The position numbers and the translations under genes were made by a program. Under the pieces are notes generated by a model. The model was not told where the DNA came from. It ran no database searches and was given only the letters and a program-made list of their open reading frames with translations. Of a DNA stretch of 64,000 bases, positions 34,865-47,324 are shown piece by piece. This DNA comes from Byssochlamys sp. IMV 00236. Taxonomy: Eukaryota > Ascomycota > Eurotiomycetes > Eurotiales > Thermoascaceae. The DNA is taken from contig MSJH02000637.1 of assembly GCA_001931875.2 (NCBI GenBank), positions 124,001-188,000 on the forward strand. Reading direction: 5' to 3'. Position 1 is the stretch's first letter. Each line of letters starts with the position of its first letter.

Positions 34865-36273
34865 TTTCTGTAAAGGGTGCATTGGACTCTCTCTGAGCTT
34901 GTTCATATTTATGTCTCTTTCGATGCTGTCATCAGTTGATTTCTTCGAGATACCTGTTAGCTTGCCGGTTCAACGGCCCATTCTGGTCTAGTCTGAAAGC
35001 CTATGTCGGACTCCATCCCGTCTCGGTTCATGATAATTATTATTATTCACAACTTCTCTTACACGCAGCAGATTTGTATTCTAGAAATCAACGAAGCTTA
35101 CTGCAAGTCCAAGATTCTTTTTATCCAGGCGTCCAGAGACGCGGTCAGAGTCCTTCGACAATGAAGCATTTCGAATCGATTGGATAGAGATGCGCCTTAC
35201 ACACGTGGTACAGGAGGATCAGCTCACTGGTCAGTTTCAGCTACTCTGCGATGGACTGTAGCTAATATTCATTTCTTTCAGTTCGCAGCTGCTCAGTTTT
35301 TCTATCCCCGGGTCCGGAATTTCCAGCATGCAGAGACAGCAGACAGCAATGCATCTGAAGATCCAGGTAGTCAATAATTACCCGGGTTCATGGCATTTCC
35401 CCTAGGGGTTGATGAAAGATACTCCTGCTGATCAACATGGCTCGTACTTAACCCGGGGGGAACCGACTTGGCGTGCAGTAGACTATCTACCATAAGACTA
35501 CTCGTATGAAGTCAAGCGATAAGAATAGCAACTCACGTCACTAGCTCCACCATCTCATGCGGAGTCTAGAGAAATCAAGAGAGCCAGGCAGGGCTCTACA
35601 ACCTTTGATTGGCATCCTTGAGGCTTGTCCCTGAAGGATTACCGTGGTCATTATTTCTTCCACATCGGCTATCTTAGCTATCGCGGGCGTCTTGGCGGGC
35701 TCTTTGTCGTGTCGCTCAAAAGGGGATAGTGCATACAGATTGTGATCGTCAGCTGATCGTCTATCACGTGCAGTCATCTCTGAGTGGTCGAATCGGGTTG
35801 AACAACAGGTCGAATTGGGAAAGCCGCACCGCGGAATGTCTGGATCCAGTTTAGCGCGAGGATGGCAGCCCTGGACGGCCTCAGGCAGGGGATCGCCAGC
35901 ACTCGCGGGCCTCGCCATCTCCCACCGTGGAACGTCTCTACTTAAACTTGGCACCGGCATCATCCAGGCCTCGAACTTGGAAGTAGCTACGCTACTGTGC
36001 TCCGTCTCCGCTGGTGGTTTTTATTTTTCCACCTGCGAGATTATCTCTTTGCTGTGATATCTGTCCGGATGCAATGACTACCAACCTCCAGATCCAAATC
36101 TAAGACACTCCTCGAACCGGCCAGTGACGTGGAGAACGGCAGGAGATAAGATCTATCTCGGCTAACTGATCTCAATATCTCCCCGTGGGACTTCCCCGGC
36201 TGCTGGGAGTTATCTGCTTCATCGAACAGCTCTGTTGGCTGTCGCTTCTGTCCGGTGGAAGGGCCGTCTTTCA
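34865..36273. other. Intergenic region
   Basis: About 1.4 kb. The minus-strand ORF at 35541-35963 has unusual composition, no domain and no splice support, and is not called. The right end is the leader of the kinase gene. Confidence 0.45.
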
Positions 36274-38329
36274 ATGGTTGAACCAAACACGTCCCGATCG
36301 ACCGATAGGTCAGTGTCCGACGTTGAACAGCCGCCCCCGGATGCAGACTCGACTTCGCCTGCGGACAATGAATCGCGAGCGTCTGCCGTGATTTCTTTGG
36401 CAGGATCACGCCCCGACGATCTTCTTGCATCGAACAATGCCGTCCATCTGGCGGGAATGCACCGGGTACAAGACAATGGACGAGACTGGGCGACGGGGCA
36501 GCTGCTGCCTTCGCTGCATATCCGTACGGATTTCCAAGGTGTACGCCCAATAACCCCGGTGAGAGAAGTCGACACATCTCTAGATTCCTGCCTGTCGGCT
36601 ACGAGTTTACTGCATCGGACGCCTAGTATGCGAGCGGTGCGCGGCGGGGCTATCTCTAGTGCAGACTCCCTGTCTCCAGCCTCTGTGCTCTCGTCGCCGC
36701 TGTTGGCAGCTATAGGCGATATTACGCCGTTGCCATCACCGGTAGGCTATTTGAATTCACCCTGGAAGACCAGAGGAGCGTCTCATTCCCTCTCGCGGAC
36801 GTCCTCAGGCGCGTCGAGGCCAGGATCCAGCCTGAGTCTGCGAATGAGCGACTCGACGCAGTTGCTGAGACCGTCGTCCTCCAGGTCATCGCGAGCTAAG
36901 CTGTACCCGAGTCTCACTGAGGAGGAACCTTCGATACCGCCGCGAACTGAGGCTGAGTCTCCAACAAAGCACACGCGGAATCGCAGTCTGAGTGAGTATG
37001 TGCCTCCGGGCAGAGTTCCTCATGTCCAGCCTCGTCCGATTGCGGTGTCAGGTACCGGACCAGGATCATCTGTCTCCAGGATCCATCTTCCCACGCAGCA
37101 GAACAACCTCCACCGCGAACAATACCTAGGTGCCCAGCGTGGAATTGCTATCCCGTCCGCACGACCGCCGACTCCCCCGAGAAGCACACGCGATGGCTTC
37201 GACAGTGATAATGAGCCTGCTGGTCAAGCCTCAGCTACGGAACAGTCGGGCGAGATATATTCAGTCCGATCGGTCAGAAGTCAACAGCGTCGCAAGTATC
37301 GAAAGCTACGGGTCTTGGGACAGGGAACGTTCAGCCAGGTCAGTCTCGCAGCCCGTGTGGAATCGGATGAGATGATGGTCCCAGACGATGCTGGACGGCC
37401 CACCCAGAAGTTGGTTGCAGTGAAAGTGATCGAATATGGTCCTGCTGGCGGGGCCGACGAGGAACGGGTAGAGGTGTCGCTGAAGCGTGAAGTCGACATT
37501 TTAAAGTCGGTCAATCACCCTTCGTTGGTTCAACTCAAAGCCCTTGGCTACGACCAGAAGCGCGCTTTACTAGTGCTTGACTACTGTCCTGGGGGAGATC
37601 TGTTTGAGTTCGCGACATCCGGTCCAAAACAGTTAGGCCCTGCACTTATCAGAAGAGTGTTCGCTGAACTGATAGGAGCGGTGCGTTATCTGCACAGCAA
37701 TTACATTGTCCACAGGGACATCAAACTGGAGAGTATGTATCCGCACTCTCGTCTCCGGCTACTGGCACTAATTTCTTACAGATGTTCTTGTCAACCTGCC
37801 TGCAGCGGCTATGCAAGAGATCTCAGACTGGCGCACATATAACCGTGCCGTGGTTACCCTGAGTGATCTTGGTCTGTCTAGACGCATTCCCGAGCCTCCT
37901 GAGAGCCCGCTTCTGCATACGCGCTGCGGCAGTGAGGACTACGCGGCTCCGGAGATCTTGATGGGGCAACCGTACGATGGACGTTCGACAGATGCATGGG
38001 CGCTGGGCGTCCTGCTCTACGCACTAATGGAGAGTCGACTGCCTTTCGATGCCTTGCCCGGGACCCGCGGTGATCCCGCCAAACTCCGGGCCCGTACTCC
38101 TCACCGAATTGCTCGTTGTGAATGGGCTTGGTACCGGTACGCGGACGCTGATGGTGAGTGGGATCCCAACAAGGGCAAGGACCTGGAAGGTGCTCGAGAA
38201 TGCGTGGAGGCTCTATTGAAACGCAACACGAGACGAAAGGGCCTAGATGACATCGCGAAAATGGAATGGGTCCAGGATGCAATTGATGTTCCGGGAGGGC
38301 TCAAGAGAGGTGACAAGGAGGTCCCGTAG
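36274..38329 (+). CDS. Serine/threonine protein kinase, fungal
   Basis: Two exons (36274-37732, 37782-38329) give 668 residues. The ATG at 36274 is the first in an open frame. The first 340 residues are disordered and Ser/Pro-rich. The kinase domain spans about 340-650: glycine loop LGQGTFSQVSLA, Lys in VAVKVIEYG, and HRDIKLENVLVNLP spanning the splice junction with the catalytic Asp. The metal-binding motif is SDLGLSRR, so the usual DFG reads DLG. CGSEDYAAPEIL and DAWALGVLLYALMESRLPFD follow. The architecture (long disordered N-terminus, C-terminal kinase) resembles yeast Npr1/Prr-type kinases that control permeases or signalling. The exact subfamily is inferred. The single 49-bp intron falls inside the catalytic loop. 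Confidence 0.88.
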
Positions 38330-39183
38330 AGCTGGTCTCCGGAAAGACCCGGGTTGTCCCCCGGTAATACTGGAGTTTGGGCTGTGCTACGTCTTCTCAT
38401 GCTTTTTTCATATGTGGATGATATCCTTACGATCTACGCATGGTACGAGTTCCGCGTTTACGATGCTGCACGTGTTTCTGCTGTTTCACTTTGGTTAGAA
38501 GAGGCTGTTATGAGCCTGGACACCTGTGACTTCGTCCTCGTTGACTCTACGAGAGTAAACGTGGAGTTTTTGGATTCTTACTGCTCGTCTTCACTTCCAG
38601 AGACGTCCTCCAAGAGAGAGAGACAATCTGTTATATTTGAGAGGCCCTGTTCTAAGGCTACTGATTGCCCGAGGGTTTTCATGGATGTGTATCCCGTGGT
38701 TTGATATACTATATTATTTATATTATACGAACTGTATCTCAACAAGCACTATACTTGTTGAATGATATCTTAAAGAAAGATGCATGGATTTACCCATATA
38801 GATCCGAGCATATACTACATAAACGCAACAATATCATCTGGTTGTAAAGTAAATAAATAATTTACCAACCAACTTAACTAAGTCGGCCTGCTGGCCGAAC
38901 GGCTGACTATCGCTGTGCGCGGATTGGTCCGATGGCCGGCGGCGGATCGCAGCTAGAGAGGCCGACTTCGCTGCGGAGACAAGAAAGTCAGAGTCAGTCA
39001 AAGTCCGAAAAGATCGCCAATTATTCTTTGTTTCCTCTCTTGTTGGATTCCGGTTTTCATCTCTCGTCTGCAGCTGCGCGAGATCTGGAAGCTTTGAGCC
39101 GGTCCCTTTCTTCGGTTCTTTTGTCACGTCGGTGGTCAACGCCTGGCTGATCTCGGGACTACGCCCTCACCCGGGAGTGCACC
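38330..39183. other. Intergenic region
   Basis: 3' flank of the kinase gene and promoter of the dihydroxy-acid dehydratase gene. AT-rich at 38700-38870. A GC-rich stretch with GGCC palindromes lies at 38880-38960. No supported gene. Confidence 0.45.
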
Positions 39184-41222
39184 ATGTTTCTTGCACAGGC
39201 TCGTGGGCATTTGCCCAAGGTCGCGAGAAGCGCCTTTGTTCCTAGGTAATACTGCGTCCAATATGCAATGTTCCAATTGAACGCTCACTGACTGTCAACG
39301 CAGCCGCTCGCTTTCCACCACTCTTCCCCTCCGAAAGGCCTCCGTTAAAGATGACGACAAGGCCCTCAACAAGGTCTCTCGCCATGTTACCCAGCCTATT
39401 TCACAAGGTGCCTCTCAGGCTATGCTCTACGCGACCGGTCTGAACGAGGAGGACATGAACAAGGCCCAGGTCGGAATCTCATCCGTCTGGTACAGCGGTA
39501 ATCCTTGCAACATGCACTTGCTGGATCTCAACAACCGGGTCAAGGAGGGTGTTCAGCGCGCTGGACTTATTGGAATGCAATTCAACACCGTGGGTGTGAG
39601 TGATGCGATCAGTATGGGAACTTCAGGAATGCGTTTTTCCCTGCAGAGTCGTGACCTCATTGCCGACTCGATCGAAACCGTTATGGGAGGACAGTGGTAC
39701 GATGCCAACATCAGTATCCCCGGTTGCGACAAGAACATGCCCGGTGTCCTCATGGCTATGGGCCGTGTTAATCGACCCAGTTTGATGGTGTACGGTGGCT
39801 CGATCCGTCCGGGTTGTGCCGCTACCCAGAACAACGCCGACATTGATATCGTCTCCGCCTTCCAGGCTTACGGACAGTTCCTGACCGGAGAGATTACCGA
39901 GGAACAGCGATTCGATGTCATCCGCCACGCTTGCCCTGGTGGTGGTGCTTGTGGCGGTATGTACACGGCTAACACTATGGCCTCGGCCATTGAGACTATG
40001 GGAATGACCCTTCCCGGCTCGTCCTCCAACCCGGCTGAGTCCAAGGCTAAGGATCTGGAGTGTCTCGCTGCTGGTGAAGCGATCAAGAAGCTCCTGATTG
40101 AGGATATCCGCCCTAAGGATATTCTGACGCGCCAGGCCTTTGAGAACGCCATGGTAGTTGTTAATATCACTGGAGGTTCGACTAACGCGGTTCTTCACCT
40201 GATTGCTATTGCCGACTCTGTTGGTATTAAGTTGACTATCGATGACTTCCAGTCTGTTTCGGATCGCATCCCCTTCTTGGCTGATCTGAAGCCCTCTGGC
40301 AAGTATGTCATGAACGACCTGTACAATATCGGTGGTACTCCGGCTCTGCTCAAGTACCTTCTTAAGGAGGGCCTCATCGATGGCTCTGGTATTACTGTTA
40401 CCGGTGAGACATTGGCCAAGAACTTGGAAAAGGCCCCCGATTTCCCTGCGGACCAGAAGATTATCCGCCCACTCTCCAACCCGATCAAGAAGACGGGCCA
40501 TATTCAGATTCTCCGCGGAAACTTGGCTCCCGGTGGCAGTGTTGGCAAGATCACTGGAAAGGAAGGTACCAAGTTCGTCGGAAAGGCGCGTGTGTTTGAC
40601 GCCGAAGATGACTTTGTTGCTGCTCTTGAGCGTAATGAAATCAAGAAGGAGGAGAAGACTGTTGTCGTTATCCGTTACACTGGACCTAAGGGTGGTCCTG
40701 GAATGCCCGGTAGGTTTCATTTCTGGTGGTGGTTTCCGCCATATACCGCTATGGATATCTGCTAACGTACTCTAGAAATGCTTAAGCCATCATCCGCCCT
40801 TATGGGTGCCGGTCTCGGATCCTCGTGTGCCCTGATTACTGACGGTCGATTCTCCGGCGGTTCTCACGGTTTCTTGATCGGACACATCGTTCCCGAGGCC
40901 GCCGTCGGTGGCCCCATTGGTCTCCTCAAGGACGGCGATGTCATCACCATTGATGCCGAGAAGAGAGTGCTCGACGTCGACCTCAGTGATGAAGTCCTCG
41001 CCGAGCGAAAGAAGGAATGGGAAGCCGCAAAGGCGGCTGGCAAGCTACCGCCCACTGGACTGACCCTCAGAGGAACTTTGGGCAAGTATGCTCGGTATGT
41101 GACTCTCCTGAACTTCCCTAAAGTGTGCCATCATTGCAGACATTGTCCTTCGCTAACATTGTTCTCTCCACAGGAACGTCAAGGATGCCAGCCACGGATG
41201 CATCACTGATGCTTTGGAGTGA
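39184..41222 (+). CDS. ilv3: Dihydroxy-acid dehydratase, mitochondrial
   Basis: Four exons (39184-39245, 39304-40709, 40776-41094, 41174-41222) give 611 residues. The enzyme dehydrates 2,3-dihydroxy-isovalerate and 2,3-dihydroxy-3-methylvalerate, the third shared step of isoleucine and valine synthesis. The N-terminus ([18 protein letters not shown], then SRSLSTT) is a typical mitochondrial presequence, interrupted by intron 1. Iron-sulfur ligands are seen in [23 protein letters not shown] and [18 protein letters not shown]. The C-terminal SDGRFSGG-like motif reads [17 protein letters not shown]. The last exon encodes only about 15 residues. Codon use is strongly biased to C-ending codons, as in highly expressed genes. 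Confidence 0.95.
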
Positions 41223-41737
41223 AACTTGTCTCAACCATTATATAATACCTGTACACCGTACCATAGTTAACTAGTCAATGTCTTTGTGGGACCGGCGAAG
41301 GCTGGGAAAGAAAAAGAGAAAAAAGGCAGGATCATCAAAAAAGGAAAGGCGGCTCGATTTCAATCGAAAATTTAGGTTTATATTCATGTACTCTACATCG
41401 CATCTTTATCAGCCATCTACAATGCTTCAGTTCTCCAACCTGCTATTCGTAGAGCACAGCCTTTGGTAGCGATAAGCCAGTATGATTGGCGCGCTGGCGT
41501 CAGCGATCAACGAACGAAATGAGGCGGAGCAGCAGAAACGCCCCGAGGCGCCGATCTAGTTCACCTATGCCTGTGCCATATATAGATATCGTGTCGCCCT
41601 GCTCTTGTGGGGGCTGGTTTCAGCAACCTTAGAATGTATCTTCATTGTGTCCTAGGGCAGTTTGAGTCCTTTTTGCCCATGCATGTTAATTTGTCGAGTT
41701 TAGCACAGCGTGGATCTGAGACACTTGGAAGTGAGCC
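41223..41737. other. Intergenic region
   Basis: 3' flank of ilv3, with A-rich stretches near 41310-41340, then the upstream region of the lipase gene. No supported gene. Confidence 0.45.
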
Positions 41738-43476
41738 ATGCCACTGCTCAAGCGGCGCGAGAAAGGGCAATCGATGATACCGGCACCGCAGCCGGAGATA
41801 TCGCCTGCCATATCCCAGTACCCGTCGCAGGGCTTCTACTATGCTCAGTCATCGACGAATCTCACGATAGTTCCGGACATACAACCGCCGCAGTTGTACA
41901 TACCCGCGGATCCTGCGACTACCGCTCATCATAGATCGGCCCTCACGTCGAAAATAAATCTCCATGAGCAAAAGCAGCATGCCCAGCACCTTGTTCGGAA
42001 ATCCTGCAATAATTTGCGCGAAGCTGTCCAGGGGACGGTCAATGTCACTCACCATGCCGTTGAGGAAGTCCAGGAAATACGCACTAGCGTTGGAAGAGGT
42101 GTAGAGCACCTGCGCGGCGCAATTGAGAAGAAATTTGATGATATCTTGACTGCGATTGATGAGTCTAGGTTTAGTGGAAGAGAGGAGGAGCTTGGTAAGT
42201 TCTTGAATCTATGTGTTATTATCATCTAGCTAGGCCGTGGCCGCTGACTCCAGGGTAGAAGTGCAACACGTTCAACCTTCCATTAGAGGCGGAGATGGCC
42301 GCGAAGTGGGAAGATCGACGAACGACCAGGCGAACTCCAAGTCGACAACTTCAGCAAACTACTTCTCTAAAGTATATCATTACGCGAATGCACGACTGCC
42401 GCCTCATATGGCGCCGTTGAAATTGTATGTTTTCCGGACACTATGGACCAGATCTTCCTAACTCGATTATCCGTAGATACGTTCCTACATATCCCATGCT
42501 ATGCCTTGCAGCACAGTATTCACGTCGTGTATACGACAAGCCATCTGGTGCGGAAAAGCATACTCATATCGAAGCTAATTGGCGCAGCGGCACTAAAGCC
42601 ATGGTGATCAAGTCAGTCCCTATAGACGATATGAGTACCATTGTCTTCGCGATTCGGGGCACTCAGAGCTTTCGCGATTGGACCGTCAATTTCAGGACGG
42701 CTCCCACATCGCCAGATGGGTTTCTGGATGATCCGGGGAATCTCTGCCATTCCGGGTTTCTGGCAGTCGCACGGAAGATGGTCCGTCCTGTGGCAGATCG
42801 GTTGAAGTGGCTTCTACAGGAAGATCCTAGCCGCGCCTCTTCCTCTCTCTTGATCACTGGCCACTCCGCTGGCGGAGCTGTGGCCAGTCTGCTATACTCC
42901 CACATGCTTTCCGAAACTGTCCAATCCGAATTGACAGACATGCGAGATTTCTTTAAGCGTGTACACTGCATCACCTTCGGGCCGCCTCCTGTGTCTCTTC
43001 TGCCGCTGGAGAAACCAGCATCGCGGCAATACCGTAAATCGCTATTTTTCTCGTTCATAAATGAGGGCGATCCCGTCTCGCGGGCTGATAAGGCATACGT
43101 CCGTTCCTTGTTAGATCTATATGTCTCTCCAGCACCGGATTCTGTTCTAGCCCATATTACCAGCACAGTCAGGCACCGCAGGCTGGGGGCGAGACGAAAG
43201 ATAGCGAAGCTATACTGGACGGTACCAGAGTCGACTCTGTCTCTGCCCGGTCGACTTGTTGTACTGCGGAAGCGATCAAGGGACAGTAGTAATGTCAGAT
43301 CTGTGCTCCCTGCGGCGTCAGAGGCGGCTGAAGAAGTCGAAGCATGCACCACTACAGACTCTGAGCTGCGAGGCGTTGTCTTTGGAGATCCACTCATGCA
43401 TACGATGGATTTGTATGCCCAAAGAATCGACGCGTTAGCGACAAGTGCTGTGACTGTCAGGCTGGATGCTGTTTGA
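41738..43476 (+). CDS. Class 3 lipase domain protein
   Basis: Three exons (41738-42194, 42259-42424, 42477-43476) give 540 residues with consistent phases. The first acceptor used is GGTAG at 42258. Closer AG acceptors would introduce a stop. The N-terminal 230 residues are polar with a coiled-coil-like segment (HHAVEEVQEIRTSVGRGVEHL). The Lipase_3 alpha/beta-hydrolase domain follows. IVFAIRGTQSFRDW carries the oxyanion region and GHSAGGAVASLL the nucleophile Ser. A downstream Asp (NEGDPVSRAD) and a His (GDPLMHTMDLY) complete a plausible triad. No signal peptide or membrane segment is seen, so an intracellular lipase acting on acylglycerols or phospholipids is likely. The true substrate is unknown. 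Confidence 0.85.
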
Positions 43477-44232
43477 CATTGTCAATATTATTAACTAGTT
43501 AGAGGATAGTGAATCATATGACACATTCAACTCGAAATCCATCCCTATCCGAGAATAGGACGAGCTCAATATTTAGCTGGCACTCCCCGTCAGAGCCTCA
43601 GAGGAGGGTTTCCATCACTTGCAGGTAGACAAGACTAGGACAGAAAAAAGGTACAGGGAACAACTCCGCCGAAGAATAGGTATGCAGCTAGAGGTGTCTG
43701 CAGCTCGACAGGGGACTATCATCCGTGGTCCCACTGCGCGCTGTAATTATTTCGATAGATCGACGTCCATTTCCTTCAGCAAGCATTAACAGTTCCAATT
43801 GGTGGGCATTCATTTAGACTGTCCTACCGTTCTGAAGACAACTAGCTGTTGGGTTAAGAGCGGCCCTTCCCGCACGCCGTCGATTTCCAAGTGACAAGGG
43901 GCCCGTAGGCACTGGCCCAAAAGAGGAAATCACTGACAACACCGAGACCTGTATATCCCTGTAGTCTTGCGATAGCGCAGCACTTAGATTCACCCGCTGC
44001 TGTGCCGCTCTGTCAGGCTTATCCGACAAAGCACCGAAGAACACCCATGCGTGGTTTGTGAGTAAAATATCAGTTATTACAACCGCATGGTTCCTTTTCG
44101 TTTTATTGAAATATCTCCTCGAGGACATTTCCTGCCTATTTCACAACCTCGTAGTAATAGTACCAGTCTGTGACTTCTCATATTAACTGGAGATACCAGG
44201 ATCATTTCAGACAGCTGCACAGCACGCTCATA
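43477..44232. other. Intergenic region
   Basis: 3' flank of the lipase gene and promoter of the methyltransferase gene. The minus-strand ORF at 43814-44128 has no domain and is not called. Confidence 0.45.
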
Positions 44233-45658
44233 ATGTCTGCCCCGCCCGTTACCGTCGAGGTGGATACTGGGGTTTGTACACATTCATTACCTGGCACTTA
44301 TCACAATCGCCTCACTTACATTTTTATAGCTCGACAGTGACTCGGCCTATGGAGATGAGATGTGAGATAGCTACTTGAGATTTCTGAATAAACAAGCTAA
44401 ATGTCCACAGTTCCAAATACACCGCGTCACTTACCTCGACGGTCCTTGAGTCTCGAAAGGAGAATGGAAGAACATATCATGGATACCGTGATGGCGGCAA
44501 GTGATTTGACTCTCTCATACGTCAAGTTCAAATCGGCTAACCTGAATTTTCCCTTGCGCACAGCCTACTACATGCCCAATGACGAGAACGAAAAGGAGCG
44601 GCTGGATATGATGCATGAATTGATGCTGACGATGATGGGTCGGAAACTCTTCCTGTCACCGATCGGTTCCTCACCTCATCGTGTATTGGACCTAGGTACA
44701 GGTACGGGAATGTGGGCGATGGAATTTGGTAGGTTGATGGATGACATGGCTCTGGATAGATACTGACAATGGACAAAAAAAACATCAGCGGACCAATTTC
44801 CTTCCTCGGAGGTTAGAATCCTGGAAAGAACTACGATGTCGTCGCAAAAGTCACTAAATTCCAGTCTCCTAGGTCATCGGGATAGATCTGAGCCCCATTC
44901 AGCCAAGTTTGTGAGTGATTTTAGCCTCTTATAATGGAAACGTCGCTAACACACAGTCTACTTAGTGTTCCACCGAATGTCAGATTCATAATTGACGATT
45001 TCGACGACACATGGGTAGAAAAAGATCTCGACTTCATCCACGGCCGCTACTTAGCCGGTTCTTCTAAGGATTTTGCTAAACTTCTACGGGAGTGCTACAA
45101 GTATCTCTCCACATCTCCGTGACCATGGAACCCTGTCAATGCTAACTCAGTTATTCAGCAATGCTGCTCCAGGAGGATGGGTCGAGTTCCAGGAGTGGGA
45201 CACAGGGTTGTTTTCTGAAGATGGAAGCACGGACGGTACATCGATCAAGCAATATTACGAGATTCTGAATTCAGAGTTTGCGAAAATAGGCCGTGTCATA
45301 AATACCGGTCCGCGGTTGGAGGGCTGGATGCGCGATGCGGGATTTAAGAATATCCAAGTCAAGAAATATCTGGTCCCCATGGGAGCTTGGCCGAAGGACA
45401 AACATCTGAAGACTCTGGGTGCATGGAACTTCGTGGAGGCAGAGAGTGGCTTCGAGGCGGGTGTTATGGCCGTACTCACCAGACATGCTGGATGGAGCAA
45501 GGAAGAAGTGGACGTTCTTGTCGCGAAGACTCGTAACGATGCGAAGAATCCTGCCATTCATACATTGTTCAACTTGTAAGTTGTCTTCTGATTCCATGTC
45601 GTTCATGATGCTAACGATATCTTGAAGCTATGTTGTCTACGGCCAGAAAGAAGAATGA
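44233..45658 (+). CDS. LaeA-like SAM-dependent methyltransferase
   Basis: Nine exons give 318 residues with all phases consistent: 44233-44271, 44330-44361, 44411-44487, 44564-44728, 44789-44811, 44873-44910, 44966-45100, 45159-45575, 45628-45658. The start at 44233 yields the characteristic DSDSAYGDE motif and TASLTSTVLESR. SAM motif I is VLDLGTGTGMWAMEF (about 88-103). Later motifs are IGIDLSPIQPS, VPPNVRFIIDD and PGGWVEFQEWD. This family is large in Aspergillus. LaeA itself is a nuclear regulator of secondary metabolism, and most paralogues have unknown targets. The donor of exon 3 is uncertain: C|GTGATG fits the phase, whereas AA|GTGATT does not. Adjacent genes are not a metabolic cluster. 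Confidence 0.85.
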
Positions 45659-46163
45659 TGAACCCCAGGAAGGGGCTGGATGACCATCATGTGAAGTTCG
45701 ATTTAGTTTGTCTCTATTTACCCACTCAAAATCACCAAAAAGCATATCACATACCTAATAGCTCTTACCGAACACAACCTTCTATGCAATGCTGAATCAT
45801 TAAGCCTCATGTTGTAAGGGAATCTTGCCCCGACGACAGCCTTGAAAGTCATATAAGGGTTGTTGCCATATCCTACGCATATGTCACTAGAGAATCGGAG
45901 CATTATTGCATGTATCCCTCCAGATAGAAGGTGCATGTTTCAGTAAGAGGTACAGTTGATGATAGGGTCAAATAAGAACTCAAATCTATAGAATCGCTTA
46001 GCCAGATATCTAGGGTGGAATGGATATACATCGCACTAAAGCGCGTTATTCTTTTCATCCTTTCTGAGACACTCATAAACTCCGTCTAAAAAGCTTCTTG
46101 CAATATGAAAAATCTCAAGTCCCCGTCCGTACGAAAATGGTGAAACAAGGTCGTTTCTAGCCT
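45659..46163. other. Intergenic region between convergent genes
   Basis: Holds the 3' flanks of the methyltransferase (plus strand) and the acyltransferase (minus strand). No coding potential. Confidence 0.5.
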
Positions 46164-47324
46164 TCATCGCCTGCGCTTCGACTTCGTCCACATCTTAACA
46201 AAGTCCAACTTTTCCTGGACACCTAGTCCAACTCTCTTGACTCGGCCAAGTCGAGCAAGCGCCTCTCCCACGTAGTCCAGGAGAGCTCTCTGTTCCCGCG
46301 TCAGAGAAGCATCCGATCCCCCTTCGGAAGCATTTTCTTGCAGTGTGTCGAAGTAATTGCTGTCGTAAGTGTTCTTGCGAGTGTCCTTGAGCGACGAAGT
46401 CTCCGATTCCACCTTATTGATAGAACCACCTGCCGTGACACATTCCGCAATCCTAACACGGATGCAATGGGTCGGTTTGCTCAATAGATTCCAGAAGAAG
46501 GTCCGGTAACTTCCAGGGACCGGTGTCGTCACATCCGCGGGTGTATAGCGCAGACTGAGCGGAAATATTTTGGTATTCGAAGGTACCTCCAGAAGAGCGT
46601 GACTCAGAGGCAGAATTCCGCGCCCATTAGTTGTTGTGCACTCTGGAAACATAACGATGGGTCGATTCGGGTTCTTCTCAAGGAGAGTGCGAATGTCAAC
46701 CATGCGTGCGCCAGAGGGCGGGGCTAGCTTAGGATACGATAACGCCCGCAAAATGGCTTGGAAGAGAGAGATGCGTTCGACCTGGCGCGTAGAAGGGTAG
46801 CATGCCGTAAAGATCGGGTCAAAGATAGCAGCCAGGTATACAGCATCAATGGGCGATGTGAACGAGGATGCAATGATGGAGCCCGGCCCTGGTAAGCGTT
46901 CCTTGCGCTGCTTCGCGAGAGATCTGAGACACTACTGTCAAATCCACGTTCTTTTTCTTTCAAAATGCTCCACAGCTGACATACCCTCTCTTCACTCCAT
47001 CAATCTGGAGGTCAATCCACCAGATGCTAGGGATACCCAGAATACACCACAGAGAAGCCTTCTTTCCGAGAGATCCAATGGGAAGCCATTGGAGAATCAA
47101 GAAATATGTCAACGAGACGACAAGCAGCAGCGGGAGTCGAAAGCAGAAGAGGAATATATGGAAAGGTAGGTAGAGGCCCGCCGGCTCTGTTGGGATGGGA
47201 AGGAAAGGCGCAATGCCGGAGCCTACGAAGACAGGTCAACTCAGCCCCGAAGATGTCTTTTTTTCTTTTGAAATAGAATGTGAGATTGCATACCTCTATC
47301 GCGGAATTGGGAGAACTTCTCCAT
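46164..47324 (-). CDS. Lysophosphatidic acid acyltransferase, Loa1/Vps66 type
   Basis: Three exons (47324-47294, 47222-46985, 46923-46164) give 342 residues. The N-terminus (MEKFSQFRDRG) is followed by two hydrophobic helices (LPFHIFLFCFRLPLLLVVSL, and a second around WCILGIPSIWW). PlsC-like motifs follow. Motif I reads SSFTSPIDAVYL, lacking the usual His of HX4D; to my recollection yeast Loa1 also departs from the His motif, with NYTSPLD. Motif III is FPECTTTNGRGILPLS. Loa1 acylates lysophosphatidic acid in ER and lipid droplets and affects triacylglycerol stores and vacuolar sorting. The C-terminal part is a conserved helical tail. Family assignment rests on the motif order and the ECTTTNGRG stretch. 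Confidence 0.87.

Noticed and set aside
35541..35963. 140-codon minus-strand ORF
   Set aside because: Composition resembles random translation, with no domain and no neighbouring exons.
39623..40720. 365-codon open frame on the minus strand
   Set aside because: Exact antisense of the ilv3 coding exon. It arises from strong codon bias and has no splice or start context of its own.
42663..43397. 244-codon minus-strand ORF
   Set aside because: Antisense of the lipase domain exon.
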